Assembly (NCBI GenBank): GCA_905233645.1
Contig: CAJODZ010000026.1
Span: 1-35,417 of the forward strand
DNA from: an uncultured Synergistales bacterium
GTDB taxonomy: Bacteria > Synergistota > Synergistia > Synergistales > Aminobacteriaceae
DNA length: 35,417 nucleotides
Direction: 5' to 3'
A program made the position numbers and the translations under genes. Positions 15,153 to 22,576 of the stretch are shown in pieces (position 1 is the first letter of the stretch; each line of letters starts with the position of its first letter). The notes beneath the pieces are model-generated. The model did no database searches. It was not told the origin of the DNA and saw nothing but the letters and a program-made list of their open reading frames with translations.

Positions 15153-18100
15153 ATGACGAAAAAATTTTTACTCGCTTTAATATTCATTCTTAGTGTTGCT
15201 TCAATCTCTTTTGCCGCAACAGCAACAAGAACGCCGGGAGTTTATGAAGTTCCTTCAACGATTGAAATTCCCGACCCTGATGACCCCGACGCAGACCCTA
15301 CGGAATTTGAATTAAACTCAATCGCGGATGCTATAGACTTTGCCAATAATCAAGAGGAAGAGCCTCCGGCAAGCGTTACGATTACTCTTGTATCAGGGTA
15401 TGACATAACAGGCGATGAAGAATTAGACACAAGCGATTTTAACGGCATTGTTAGGATTAACGGCTCTGTTCCTACAGTTACGGACGCCAGACATTACACG
15501 ATAAACGGCGGTCAAATCGTCTTTTCAAACGTATCATTTAACGGTAATGGTACTGGAGGCGGTGTAGTCATTAACTCGGGAGCGGAGGTAAGTTTTGACA
15601 ACGGCACTCGTTTTAATAGAAATTACGCCTCTGAATTAGATGACCCGCGCGGCGGAGCTTTATATATTTATGACGGCGGAACTGTTAATTTAGGAAATTG
15701 TACTTTTTCAAACAATACAGCTCATGCCGGAGGAGCAATTTTTAACGCAGGAACTTTGAATTTTAACGGTTCAGCAAGTTTTTCAAACAATACAGCGGAC
15801 GGCGAAGAACCTGACCCTGACGCAGACCCCGATGACGACGATGACTCATATCCTGGTTACGGCGGTGCGATTTACTCAACAAAAGAGTTAAATATTAACA
15901 ACGGCACATTTTCAAGTAACAGAGGACTTATGGGAGCGGCTGTTTATGCAACTGCTAACATCACGATTAACGGCGGAACTTTCACGAGCAACGGTACTAA
16001 TTCAACAATCACTACCACTAACGGCGGCGTTGCATATTGCACAGGAACATTAACAGTAAACGGCGGTACGTTTTCAAGCAATACAGCAACTAACGGCGGC
16101 GTTATTTCCGGTGCAAATTTGGCAGTTAATGGCGGTACGTTCTCACAAAATAATGCTGATTTAGGCGGAGCTGTTTATAGTACTTCGTCAATGACAATCG
16201 GCGCAGGAACTTTCTCAAACAACACGGCTAATCAGGGCGGTGCGGTTTATGCTTCAGCGGCTATCACAGTCAATAACGGAACTTTTTCGGGCAATACAGC
16301 AACTCGCGGCGGAGCAATCCTTTCAACTACAACTGTAACAATCAGCGGCGGAACGTTTGATAAAAACTCAGCAACCGGTACGACAGCTTTTGACCCCGAA
16401 GATACAGACGTTGACGGCGACGGAGGCGGAGCGGTTTATGCTAATTCAATCGTTGTGAACGGAGACGCTGTTTTTACATCGAATACTGCTGATGAAGAGG
16501 CTGGCTCAGGCGGTGCGTTATGTTCGTTATCGAATTTAAATATCAGTGCTGGAACTTTCGGCGAGACTTCACAAAACGGTAACAGTGCTAAAGACGGCGG
16601 AGCTGGTTTTGCTAAAGCTAGTGCGACAATCAGCGGCGGTTCATTTAATTACAACAAGGCCGGAATTGCGGACGAAGGTAACGGAGGAGCTATTTACGCA
16701 GGAAATAATATTACAGTTACGGGCGGAACGTTCACAGGCAATAACGTCAACGGCTCAACTGAGAACCATTTCGGCGGCGCGCTTTATGCTGGGACTAACG
16801 TAACTTTAAACGGCACAATGTTATTCAAAGAGAATATTGCGGATAACGGTTTTGGCGGAGCTATATATGCTGAACGTCGAATTTCAAATACTACCGGCCT
16901 CCCGATGTTTCAGGGCAACGAGGCTCATGCTGGCGGTGCGGTTTACTCTCCATATACCGGAACTGGCTCAAATTACGCTGTAAGTATGGTTAATGCCTCT
17001 TTTGATAAAAACTTATCAACAACGACCGGCGGAGCTGTTCACACTGAAGGCATTGCGAATTTTTCAAACAGCACTTTCACGGCTAACGAAGCTGGTACAT
17101 TTGGCGGCGGAATTTATGCTAACGGCCATGTAATTATTTTTGAATGCACGTTTGGCGGTTCGGGAACAACTTCAGGACTTGGAAATATTGCGGCGGCTTC
17201 TGGCGGTGGTATTTACACTCAAGGTTCAGGCACGAGCTACATTCAAAATAGCGCGTTCGTCCAAAATTCAGCGTTAAGAGGCGGAGCGGTAGCGTTAAGC
17301 AGTCCTCCGACAGCCGGAACACCAACGACAGACCTTCACACGATTTTAGTACAGCGTTGTTACTTTGGTTCTAATACAGCAACGAATGAAGGCGGAGCGT
17401 TAAGATTAGACGGTTATTCATCTCAAGTTTTGCAATGTACATTTGAAGAGAACAGGAATACAACGGGAGCTACAACACTTGAAGGCGGAGCGGCTTATTT
17501 AGCATCTCAAAGGATTGTTACAGCGAACTGTACTTTTTATAATAATTCAGCACCTTCAAGCACCGGCGGAGCTTTACACATCACGAGTGCCGGTTCTCAA
17601 TCGTTTGCAGCAATTTTAATGAATACTTTTGTAGGCAATAAAGTCGGTTCAGGAATGGGCGGAGGAATTTATTTAGACCGTTCCACAGGTATGACAATGT
17701 TTGGAAATTTAATGGTCAATAACACTGCCGGTACAGCTTCAGGGAAGGACGTATTTGTAAATTCCGGCGTAATCAGCTCAGGCGGTTATAACATTCTTAC
17801 GGACTTTGGTTTAATGTCATCAGGACGGCCAAGCTCATTCTCATGGTATATATCGCCTTCGGTAACCGGAGATGCTGAATTAGATTCTTTTGACGCGGAT
17901 TATTTAACGGGCGACTTTTTCACGACACCGATTAGTAAAGCAAATGCCAGTTATAACGTCGGGGCTAACACTGGTTATTCATTATGGGTATTAGCATTAA
18001 GACCGAGTACAGATGAAGCACCGAATATAGCATTAGGTTTTGCTTCCGGTGTAGCGTCGCGTCAATATTTTAATAATTACGGGCTTGAATATGTTGACGG

Positions 18101-19340
18101 TATTGATAACTCAAGGCCAAGCTCTCATCGTTGGGACACAGGCGCGCACCAATTATCGACAAAGATTGGCGAGGGCGGCGATGATGACGATGACGATACA
18201 GGATATTTAACTAAGATAAAAATTAGCGGCCTTCCTGCAACATTATGCTATGTCGGACAAACAACGAGTTTAGTTGTCAAGGGATATGACCAGGCAAATA
18301 GGCTATTAGGCAACGTAGCTGTAACTTGGTCAGTAAATCCGGGCGGTTATATTGAAATTGATGATAACACGGGCAATATTTATATTTACAGAGCTACAGC
18401 AGACAACGCATACGTAACAATTACAGCGACTGCTGCGAATGGGCTTACTGCTTCAACGAGGCTTTATATTCGCGAAGACGACGCTACAGGAACGAACTTA
18501 GCACCCAAAATTTGGAATATTATTTATGAATACATAAAGGATAGCGAAAGTAAATTAACGGTTGATACATCAACAACAACCGCAAGCATTGCAAGTGAAA
18601 CGTTTCAAAGTGAGTTTACTAATTTATGGTCAAGCACAGGGCAGTTAGCAACAATTTCCGATAATGATGATTTTGAATTAACTTCTAATCCGTCAACTAT
18701 CACAAACTCTGACGGCGATACAAGCGTAAAATCAGGCGTTGAAGTTTTTGTGAGTGGGTGTTCTGAAGGTGATATATTGCCTCTAGTTTATTCATGGAGT
18801 TTCGATGAGGACAATATAGCTCAATTAACATGGTCATCAGGTACGGCTAACGCTTCTATAGCTACGACAATGGACACTTTTAAAAATGTTTTTACGGCTG
18901 CTTTTCAAGATTACAACGGTAAAAATATTCCTGTAATAGGCTCAGGCGGCGTAAGTTTTGAAGATGCCGTAAACGCAGGTGCTTTTTACGTACAAGAAAA
19001 TAGCGGTTCAGTAACGGGATTAACTTTTTATTTGAAGGCTTATATTGCAAACGTCGCAGCAAATACAAATTCACAGCTTGTTACGATTGATGACGGCTCG
19101 AAAATTTTAATTGTTCCCGACGGTTTAAGCGATGAAAATATTGCTGGCTCGATGTTTTTATTGAAAAAAGCTAACACTTCAGGAGCTAGCGACAGCAACC
19201 CAACCACTCCAAGCGATAACGATAACAATAAAAATTCCAAAGACGAAGGCTCAGGCGGTGGTGGCGGCGGCGGTTGTAATTTAAATTTTGCCGGAATGTT
19301 AGGAATTTGCTTACTTGCTGTTTTTATAAAACGCAGATAA
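15153..19340 (+). CDS. Large beta-helix surface protein with POMP-like repeats, Ig-like domain and Synergist-CTERM tail
   Basis: 1395 residues. A signal peptide (1-21) precedes a repeat region from about 145 to 860 with roughly two dozen coils of the pattern GGA(I/V)Y......NGGTFSNNTA, the Chlamydia polymorphic-outer-membrane-protein type of repeat that folds as a right-handed beta helix. Asp-rich inserts (DPDADPDDDDD; DPEDTDVDGDG) interrupt it and might bind calcium. At about 1015-1110 there is a bacterial Ig-like (BIG2) segment: LTKIKISGLPATLCYVGQTT through VTITATAANGLT. The end is GSGGGGGGGCNLNFAGMLGI, then a helix and KRR, a Synergist-CTERM tail. A surface adhesin or structural role is inferred. 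The upstream site AGGCAGG is moderate; a strong terminator follows the gene. Confidence 0.92.
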   Translation: MTKKFLLALIFILSVASISFAATATRTPGVYEVPSTIEIPDPDDPDADPTEFELNSIADAIDFANNQEEEPPASVTITLVSGYDITGDEELDTSDFNGIVRINGSVPTVTDARHYTINGGQIVFSNVSFNGNGTGGGVVINSGAEVSFDNGTRFNRNYASELDDPRGGALYIYDGGTVNLGNCTFSNNTAHAGGAIFNAGTLNFNGSASFSNNTADGEEPDPDADPDDDDDSYPGYGGAIYSTKELNINNGTFSSNRGLMGAAVYATANITINGGTFTSNGTNSTITTTNGGVAYCTGTLTVNGGTFSSNTATNGGVISGANLAVNGGTFSQNNADLGGAVYSTSSMTIGAGTFSNNTANQGGAVYASAAITVNNGTFSGNTATRGGAILSTTTVTISGGTFDKNSATGTTAFDPEDTDVDGDGGGAVYANSIVVNGDAVFTSNTADEEAGSGGALCSLSNLNISAGTFGETSQNGNSAKDGGAGFAKASATISGGSFNYNKAGIADEGNGGAIYAGNNITVTGGTFTGNNVNGSTENHFGGALYAGTNVTLNGTMLFKENIADNGFGGAIYAERRISNTTGLPMFQGNEAHAGGAVYSPYTGTGSNYAVSMVNASFDKNLSTTTGGAVHTEGIANFSNSTFTANEAGTFGGGIYANGHVIIFECTFGGSGTTSGLGNIAAASGGGIYTQGSGTSYIQNSAFVQNSALRGGAVALSSPPTAGTPTTDLHTILVQRCYFGSNTATNEGGALRLDGYSSQVLQCTFEENRNTTGATTLEGGAAYLASQRIVTANCTFYNNSAPSSTGGALHITSAGSQSFAAILMNTFVGNKVGSGMGGGIYLDRSTGMTMFGNLMVNNTAGTASGKDVFVNSGVISSGGYNILTDFGLMSSGRPSSFSWYISPSVTGDAELDSFDADYLTGDFFTTPISKANASYNVGANTGYSLWVLALRPSTDEAPNIALGFASGVASRQYFNNYGLEYVDGIDNSRPSSHRWDTGAHQLSTKIGEGGDDDDDDTGYLTKIKISGLPATLCYVGQTTSLVVKGYDQANRLLGNVAVTWSVNPGGYIEIDDNTGNIYIYRATADNAYVTITATAANGLTASTRLYIREDDATGTNLAPKIWNIIYEYIKDSESKLTVDTSTTTASIASETFQSEFTNLWSSTGQLATISDNDDFELTSNPSTITNSDGDTSVKSGVEVFVSGCSEGDILPLVYSWSFDEDNIAQLTWSSGTANASIATTMDTFKNVFTAAFQDYNGKNIPVIGSGGVSFEDAVNAGAFYVQENSGSVTGLTFYLKAYIANVAANTNSQLVTIDDGSKILIVPDGLSDENIAGSMFLLKKANTSGASDSNPTTPSDNDNNKNSKDEGSGGGGGGGCNLNFAGMLGICLLAVFIKRR

Positions 19341-19369
19341 AATTAAAATTTGTCAAGATCCTTTTTATT

Positions 19370-19399
19370 GCGGGCTTCCTTCGGGAAGTCTGCTTTTTT
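19370..19399 (+). terminator. Strong Rho-independent terminator after the surface-protein gene
   Basis: GCGGGCTTCC and GGAAGTCTGC form ten pairs (two G-U) closed by a TTCG tetraloop, followed by six T. It lies 30 bases after the stop codon. Confidence 0.9.
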
Positions 19400-19408
19400 A
19401 TCATTAAC

Positions 19409-19677
19409 TGGCAAGAAGACTCCCACTTCTTCAAGTGGGAGATGAATTGCCTGTATGGTATAATACCGCGCAGGTTTTCAAATGTTGCCCGTAAGGTAAC
19501 AGTACCTATGGAGCGTAGGGAAGGGTTAGCCTCATAAAAAACCCATAGCCTCGGAAACTGATTCCCATAGCCTCGGAAACTGATTCCTGTAAAACGAAAT
19601 CCTGAAGACTAAGAAGTATTCAGGTTAGGAGGATTAAAGGAAGCTGCCATCTTCTATAAGTGGCGGTAGTTCACGGA
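19409..19677 (+). mobile_element. Remnant or non-autonomous IS200/IS605-type element
   Basis: The left part is a hairpin, CTCCCACTT-cttc-AAGTGGGAG (19420-19441), nested within GGCAA...TTGCC. The right part is a second hairpin (CTGCCATCTT / AAGTGGCGG) followed by TAGTTCAC, which resembles right ends of TnpB-bearing elements. Between them one plus frame reads FSNVARKVTVPMERREGLAS and stop, like the RKVTPxE-type tail of TnpB. No transposase catalytic region remains. The element therefore seems to be an internally deleted copy about 270 bases long. The exact ends were not established, and the identification rests on remembered patterns, not a search. Confidence 0.55.
19542..19585 (+). repeat. Perfect tandem duplication of a 22-base unit
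   Basis: Two back-to-back copies of a 22-base unit beginning CCCATAGCCTCGG and ending AACTGATT, inside the IS200/IS605-like remnant and just after its vestigial reading frame. Confidence 0.9.
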
Positions 19678-19702
19678 TTATGCTAAAATGTATCAGGTGG
19701 AT

Positions 19703-19743
19703 AAAAAATACAGGAGACAGCGAAAGGGAACTGTTGCTCCTGT
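19703..19743 (-). terminator. Rho-independent terminator of the minus-strand small gene
   Basis: On the minus strand ACAGGAG-CA-ACAG pairs with CTGT-CTCCTGT, leaving a two-base bulge and a ten-base loop, and is followed by ATTTTTT. It lies about 20 bases beyond the stop of the 58-codon gene. A smaller hairpin, GGGATTTTCAATTCCC, sits between them. Confidence 0.7.
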
Positions 19744-19764
19744 TGGGAATTGAAAATCCCGGCG

Positions 19765-19941
19765 TTACTTCCCTAATTTTTCCTGAAGTTCAAGAACTTC
19801 GATGATCAATCCGAGTAAGCAATATAGAAAAACGGTGAGTGTAACCACTTTTGCGGGTAGGGAACTCACCAGTTTTTTTATTTTTTTCCACCAGGACTTT
19901 CCAGAAGGCTTGCGTTTCTTATGTTTCTGCCGGGTTTTCAT
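19765..19941 (-). CDS. Small basic single-helix membrane protein (58 aa)
   Basis: Absent from the ORF track because it is below its length limit. The product begins MKTRQKHKKRKPSGKSWW, a very basic N-terminus, followed by an amphipathic stretch KKIKKLVSSLPAK, one transmembrane helix VVTLTVFLYCLLGLIIEVL and a short charged tail ELQEKLGK. GGTGAT, the same kind of site used by other genes here, precedes the ATG by six bases (CTGGTGATTTTTC). An extended -10 lies about 80 bases upstream and a terminator follows, so it looks like a complete transcription unit. No family is recognised. The size and layout recall type I toxins, but this is only an analogy. Confidence 0.65.
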   Translation of the reverse strand: MKTRQKHKKRKPSGKSWWKKIKKLVSSLPAKVVTLTVFLYCLLGLIIEVLELQEKLGK

Positions 19942-20021
19942 GAAAAATCACCAGATTTCTAACGGTGGAGTTCCCTTGCTGACAGACCGTATTTCTGTCC
20001 GGATCCCTTTCTTAGAAAAGT

Positions 20022-20030
20022 ATTATAACA
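20022..20030 (-). promoter_or_regulatory. Extended -10 promoter for the 58-aa gene
   Basis: On the minus strand CTGTTATAATAC contains TGnTATAAT, a perfect extended -10. No good -35 is seen. The predicted transcript would have a leader of about 75 bases containing the hairpin GACAGA...TCTGTC. Confidence 0.5.
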
Positions 20031-20071
20031 GTAGCCTCAAATGAAAACGTGTAATTTTTATGTAGCTGTTA

Positions 20072-20098
20072 TTTGCACTCAGGCTCATAGAGTGATAA
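20072..20098 (+). promoter_or_regulatory. CIRCE operator (HrcA binding site)
   Basis: TTTGCACTC, nine bases, GAGTGATAA. The CIRCE consensus is TTAGCACTC-N9-GAGTGCTAA, so 16 of 18 positions match with the exact spacing. It lies 59 bases before the ATG of the DnaJ-like gene, the usual place for HrcA repression of chaperone genes. Confidence 0.82.
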
Positions 20099-20157
20099 AC
20101 TTCCAATCCGAAAAAGTCAAAGTTAGTTAATTAAATTTAAAGGAGCGATTTTTTATT

Positions 20158-21042
20158 ATGGCTGTTCAATATAAAGATTATTATAAAATTTTAGGCGTTG
20201 AAAGAAGTGCAACTGCTGATGAAATAAAAAAGGCTTATAGAAATTTGGCTAAAAAATTTCATCCAGACGTAAATAAAAACAAAGACGCTGAACAAAAATA
20301 TAAAGAGATTAACGAAGCTTATGAAGTCTTAAAAGACCCTGATAAACGCCAAAAATATGATACGTTAGGAATGAATTGGCAGGCCGGTCAAGATTTCACA
20401 CCTCCTCCAGGCTGGGGACAGGGGAATTTTGGCGGCACTCATGTTGAATTTGGTGATTTGGGAGGGTTTAGCGATTTCTTCCAGACGTTATTTGGCGGCG
20501 GCGGATTTGGTGATATTTTTAACAATGCACGTTCAAGCCGTACTCCGGTTAGAAGAGATATCGACGCTAATTTAACTCTAACACTTGAAACAATTTTACG
20601 CGGCGGTGTCCATAATCTTGAATTAAATACTCAAAACGGGAAACGTGAATTAAAAGTTAGATTGCCGCGCGGCGTTACAGACGGTTCAAAAATTACGTTA
20701 AAGGGCAAAGCTGATAACGGCGGTGATATAAATATTACAATTCACGTCGCGAAACATGATGTTTTTACACTTGATGGCTATGACTTAACTTGTGAATATA
20801 AAATTAAAGCTTGGGACGCTGTCCTCGGTAAAAGCATAAATATTCAAACTTTGGACGGCTCAGGTACGGTCGAAGTTCCAGCAGGTGCGCAAGACGGAAA
20901 TAGATTAAGGCTCGCAGGTAAAGGACTTCCAAAACGCGACGGCACAAATGGAGATTTGTTTATAAAAATTAAAATCGAGTTGCCAAAAAGAATTACAAAC
21001 GAACAGCGTAAATTATGGGAAGAACTTGCTAAATTGGGCTAA
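20158..21042 (+). CDS. cbpA: DnaJ-family co-chaperone of the CbpA type (no zinc finger)
   Basis: 294 residues. The J-domain is at 5-70 (KDYYKILGVERSATADEIKKAY) with the essential HPD in KFHPDVNKNK. A Gly/Phe-rich linker follows (GGFSDFFQTLFGGGGFGDIF), then two C-terminal substrate-binding domains from about 130 (RRDIDANLTLTLETILRGG, VRLPRGVTDGSKITLKGK, IKAWDAVLGKSI, VPAGAQDGNRLRLAGKGLP). The CxxCxGxG zinc region of DnaJ is missing, which makes it CbpA-like. It would stimulate DnaK ATPase and hold unfolded proteins in the cytoplasm. AAAGGAG precedes the ATG, and a CIRCE site upstream predicts heat-shock control by HrcA. dnaK and grpE are not in the window. Confidence 0.92.
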   Translation: MAVQYKDYYKILGVERSATADEIKKAYRNLAKKFHPDVNKNKDAEQKYKEINEAYEVLKDPDKRQKYDTLGMNWQAGQDFTPPPGWGQGNFGGTHVEFGDLGGFSDFFQTLFGGGGFGDIFNNARSSRTPVRRDIDANLTLTLETILRGGVHNLELNTQNGKRELKVRLPRGVTDGSKITLKGKADNGGDINITIHVAKHDVFTLDGYDLTCEYKIKAWDAVLGKSINIQTLDGSGTVEVPAGAQDGNRLRLAGKGLPKRDGTNGDLFIKIKIELPKRITNEQRKLWEELAKLG

Positions 21043-21043
21043 A

Positions 21044-21052
21044 TGCTATAAT
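21044..21052 (+). promoter_or_regulatory. Candidate extended -10 promoter for pgsA
   Basis: TGCTATAAT directly after the cbpA stop codon matches TGnTATAAT. A weak TTGCTA lies 15 bases upstream. Confidence 0.4.
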
Positions 21053-21115
21053 TCACGATTACATAAATAAATTTGCTGGCAAAGTCAGTTTTTTAGTTTA
21101 GGAGTGTGTTTTTAC

Positions 21116-21679
21116 ATGCGGTCTTCAAAGATTTTAAACGTCCCTAATATTTTAAGCTTGGCACGAGTATTTTTAGCACCATTCGTTTTATTATTTATTT
21201 CATTGAGGCTTGATAAGCATGTACCGTTTTTAGATTTAAGCTGGGGTGATTTATTAGCTGCTATAGTTTTTATAATAGCCGGTATCACTGATGCTTTAGA
21301 CGGTTATATTGCTCGTAAGCACAAAATTATAACGACGCTTGGAATTTTTATAGACTCGCTAGCTGATAAAGTTCTAGTAATTGCGGCGATGCTTGCTTTA
21401 ATTGAAAGTAATAGATTGCCGGCATGGATAGCAATGGTAATTATTACGCGCGAATTTGTTGTTACTGGTTTTAGATTAGTTGCGGCTGCTGAAAAAATTA
21501 TCGTTCCGGCTTCAAAATTGGGCAAATTAAAAACCGTCATTCAAATTATTGCGCTCACAATGTTAATTTTAAATATGCCCTATGCAATGCGAGTTATGTG
21601 GCTGGCTGTATTTATTACCGTCTGGTCTGGAATGGATTATTTAATTAAAGGGAGCAAAATTTTAACCGGCGATGTTTAA
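21116..21679 (+). CDS. pgsA: CDP-diacylglycerol-glycerol-3-phosphate 3-phosphatidyltransferase
   Basis: 187 residues from the ATG at 21116; the ORF-track GTG at 21104 overlaps the TTTAGGAG site and is less likely. The protein has several membrane helices and the CDP-alcohol phosphotransferase signature DGYIARKHKIITTLG...D...D, fully matching DGx2ARx8Gx3Dx3D (DALDGYIAR ... GIFIDSLADK). It begins with the usual NVPNILSLARVFLAPFVL. It makes phosphatidylglycerol phosphate from CDP-diacylglycerol and glycerol 3-phosphate at the inner membrane. Its end overlaps the TauE/SafE gene by eight bases, so the two are translationally coupled. Confidence 0.92.
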   Translation: MRSSKILNVPNILSLARVFLAPFVLLFISLRLDKHVPFLDLSWGDLLAAIVFIIAGITDALDGYIARKHKIITTLGIFIDSLADKVLVIAAMLALIESNRLPAWIAMVIITREFVVTGFRLVAAAEKIIVPASKLGKLKTVIQIIALTMLILNMPYAMRVMWLAVFITVWSGMDYLIKGSKILTGDV

Positions 21680-22439
21680 TTTGACACAGCTTTTAATAAT
21701 TTGTCCGTTAATATTTTTAGCGGGCTTTGTGGACGCAATAGGAGGCGGAGGCGGTTTAATCTCTTTGCCTGCGTATTTAATAGCCGGATTTCCTGTACAT
21801 GTTGCTATAGGGTCAAACAAATTAAGCGCGGCGTTTGGTTCTGTAACAGTTACGCTTGAATATTTAAAAAAAGGTTTTGTGCCGATTAAATTAGCCTTTT
21901 TCTCGATGATATTTGCATTAACAGGTTCGGCGTTAGGTGCGGAAATTGCTTTAATGTTCAGCGATAAGATTTTTAAAATTTTAATGCTGTTCATTTTGCC
22001 GGCGACAGCTTTTTATGTTTTCAGGAGCAAAAAATTATTACATGGCCGCGCAAATAATAATTCTGAAATAAATTCAAGAACATATTTAATTGCGTCGTTA
22101 ATTGCTTTCAGCACAGGAGTTTATGACGGATTTTACGGGCCTGGAGCTGGAACGTTTATGATTTTATTATTAACCGGACTTGCAAAATTAAGTTTACAAA
22201 ATGCTAACGGTGTTGCAAAAGTTATGAATATGTCAACAAATTTAGCCGCTATTACTGTATTCATGTTAAACGGAAAAGCTGATTTAATGTCTGGTATTAT
22301 CGGCGGAATTTTTAGCATTGCCGGAAATATTACAGGAGCAAAATTATTTGAACGCGGCGGAGCAAATATCGTTAGACCAATAATTTTAATCGTTTTAACT
22401 ATATTTTTTGCGCGTGTAATTTTTGATTTAACGTTTTAA
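21672..22439 (+). CDS. TauE/SafE (TSUP) family membrane permease
   Basis: 255 residues with about eight hydrophobic helices. The family pattern is plain in both halves: FLAGFVDAIGGGGGLISLPAYL then HVAIGSNKLSAAFGSVT at the N-terminus, and GVYDGFYGPGAGTFMILLL then NANGVAKVMNMSTNLAAI in the second half, reflecting the internal duplication of this family. TSUP proteins export or import small anions such as sulfite, sulfoacetate or other sulfonates; the substrate cannot be told here. The start overlaps the end of pgsA by eight bases, indicating coupling. A weak GCTAAA/TTTAGC inverted repeat follows without a T run, so no terminator is called. Confidence 0.88.
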   Translation: MFNLTQLLIICPLIFLAGFVDAIGGGGGLISLPAYLIAGFPVHVAIGSNKLSAAFGSVTVTLEYLKKGFVPIKLAFFSMIFALTGSALGAEIALMFSDKIFKILMLFILPATAFYVFRSKKLLHGRANNNSEINSRTYLIASLIAFSTGVYDGFYGPGAGTFMILLLTGLAKLSLQNANGVAKVMNMSTNLAAITVFMLNGKADLMSGIIGGIFSIAGNITGAKLFERGGANIVRPIILIVLTIFFARVIFDLTF

Positions 22440-22529
22440 ACAAGCAAGAGATATAGCTAAAAATTATTAGTGTTAAAAATTTAGCGCAATTCCTTGATTA
22501 AACTAAAGCGTGAGCGATTTTTGTGTGAT

Positions 22530-22538
22530 TGTTATAAT
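22530..22538 (+). promoter_or_regulatory. Extended -10 promoter of the ABM-domain gene
   Basis: TGTTATAAT is a perfect TGnTATAAT match, about 38 bases before the start codon. The same nine bases occur before the 58-aa gene on the other strand. Confidence 0.5.
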
Positions 22539-22576
22539 TTGCGCGTAATTTTTATAAAAAGGGGAATTTTTCTAAC

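Noticed and set aside
15700-17700. Regular DNA repetition suggesting a CRISPR array or satellite
   Set aside because: The periodicity comes from beta-helix protein coils (GGAVY...FSNNTA) in a single long ORF; units vary in sequence and length.
19307-19537. 76-residue plus-strand ORF as an intact gene
   Set aside because: It begins inside the surface-protein gene, runs through its terminator and has no ribosome binding site. Only its end resembles a TnpB tail, so it is treated as part of the insertion remnant.
19834-19879. Hairpin GGTGAGT...ACTCACC plus T run as a terminator for an ordinary plus-strand gene
   Set aside because: No plus-strand gene ends before it and it lies within the minus-strand coding sequence. 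It is kept only as a speculative antisense-RNA end in the findings.
19802-20044. 80-residue plus-strand ORF
   Set aside because: It is antisense to the 58-residue minus-strand gene and its leader, lacks a Shine-Dalgarno site, and its composition does not resemble a folded protein.
21662-21994. 110-residue minus-strand ORF
   Set aside because: Antisense to the TauE/SafE gene, whose membrane pattern and overlap with pgsA are clear.
22456-22486. GCTAAA/TTTAGC inverted repeat after the TauE/SafE gene as a terminator
   Set aside because: Six weak pairs, a long loop and no T run.
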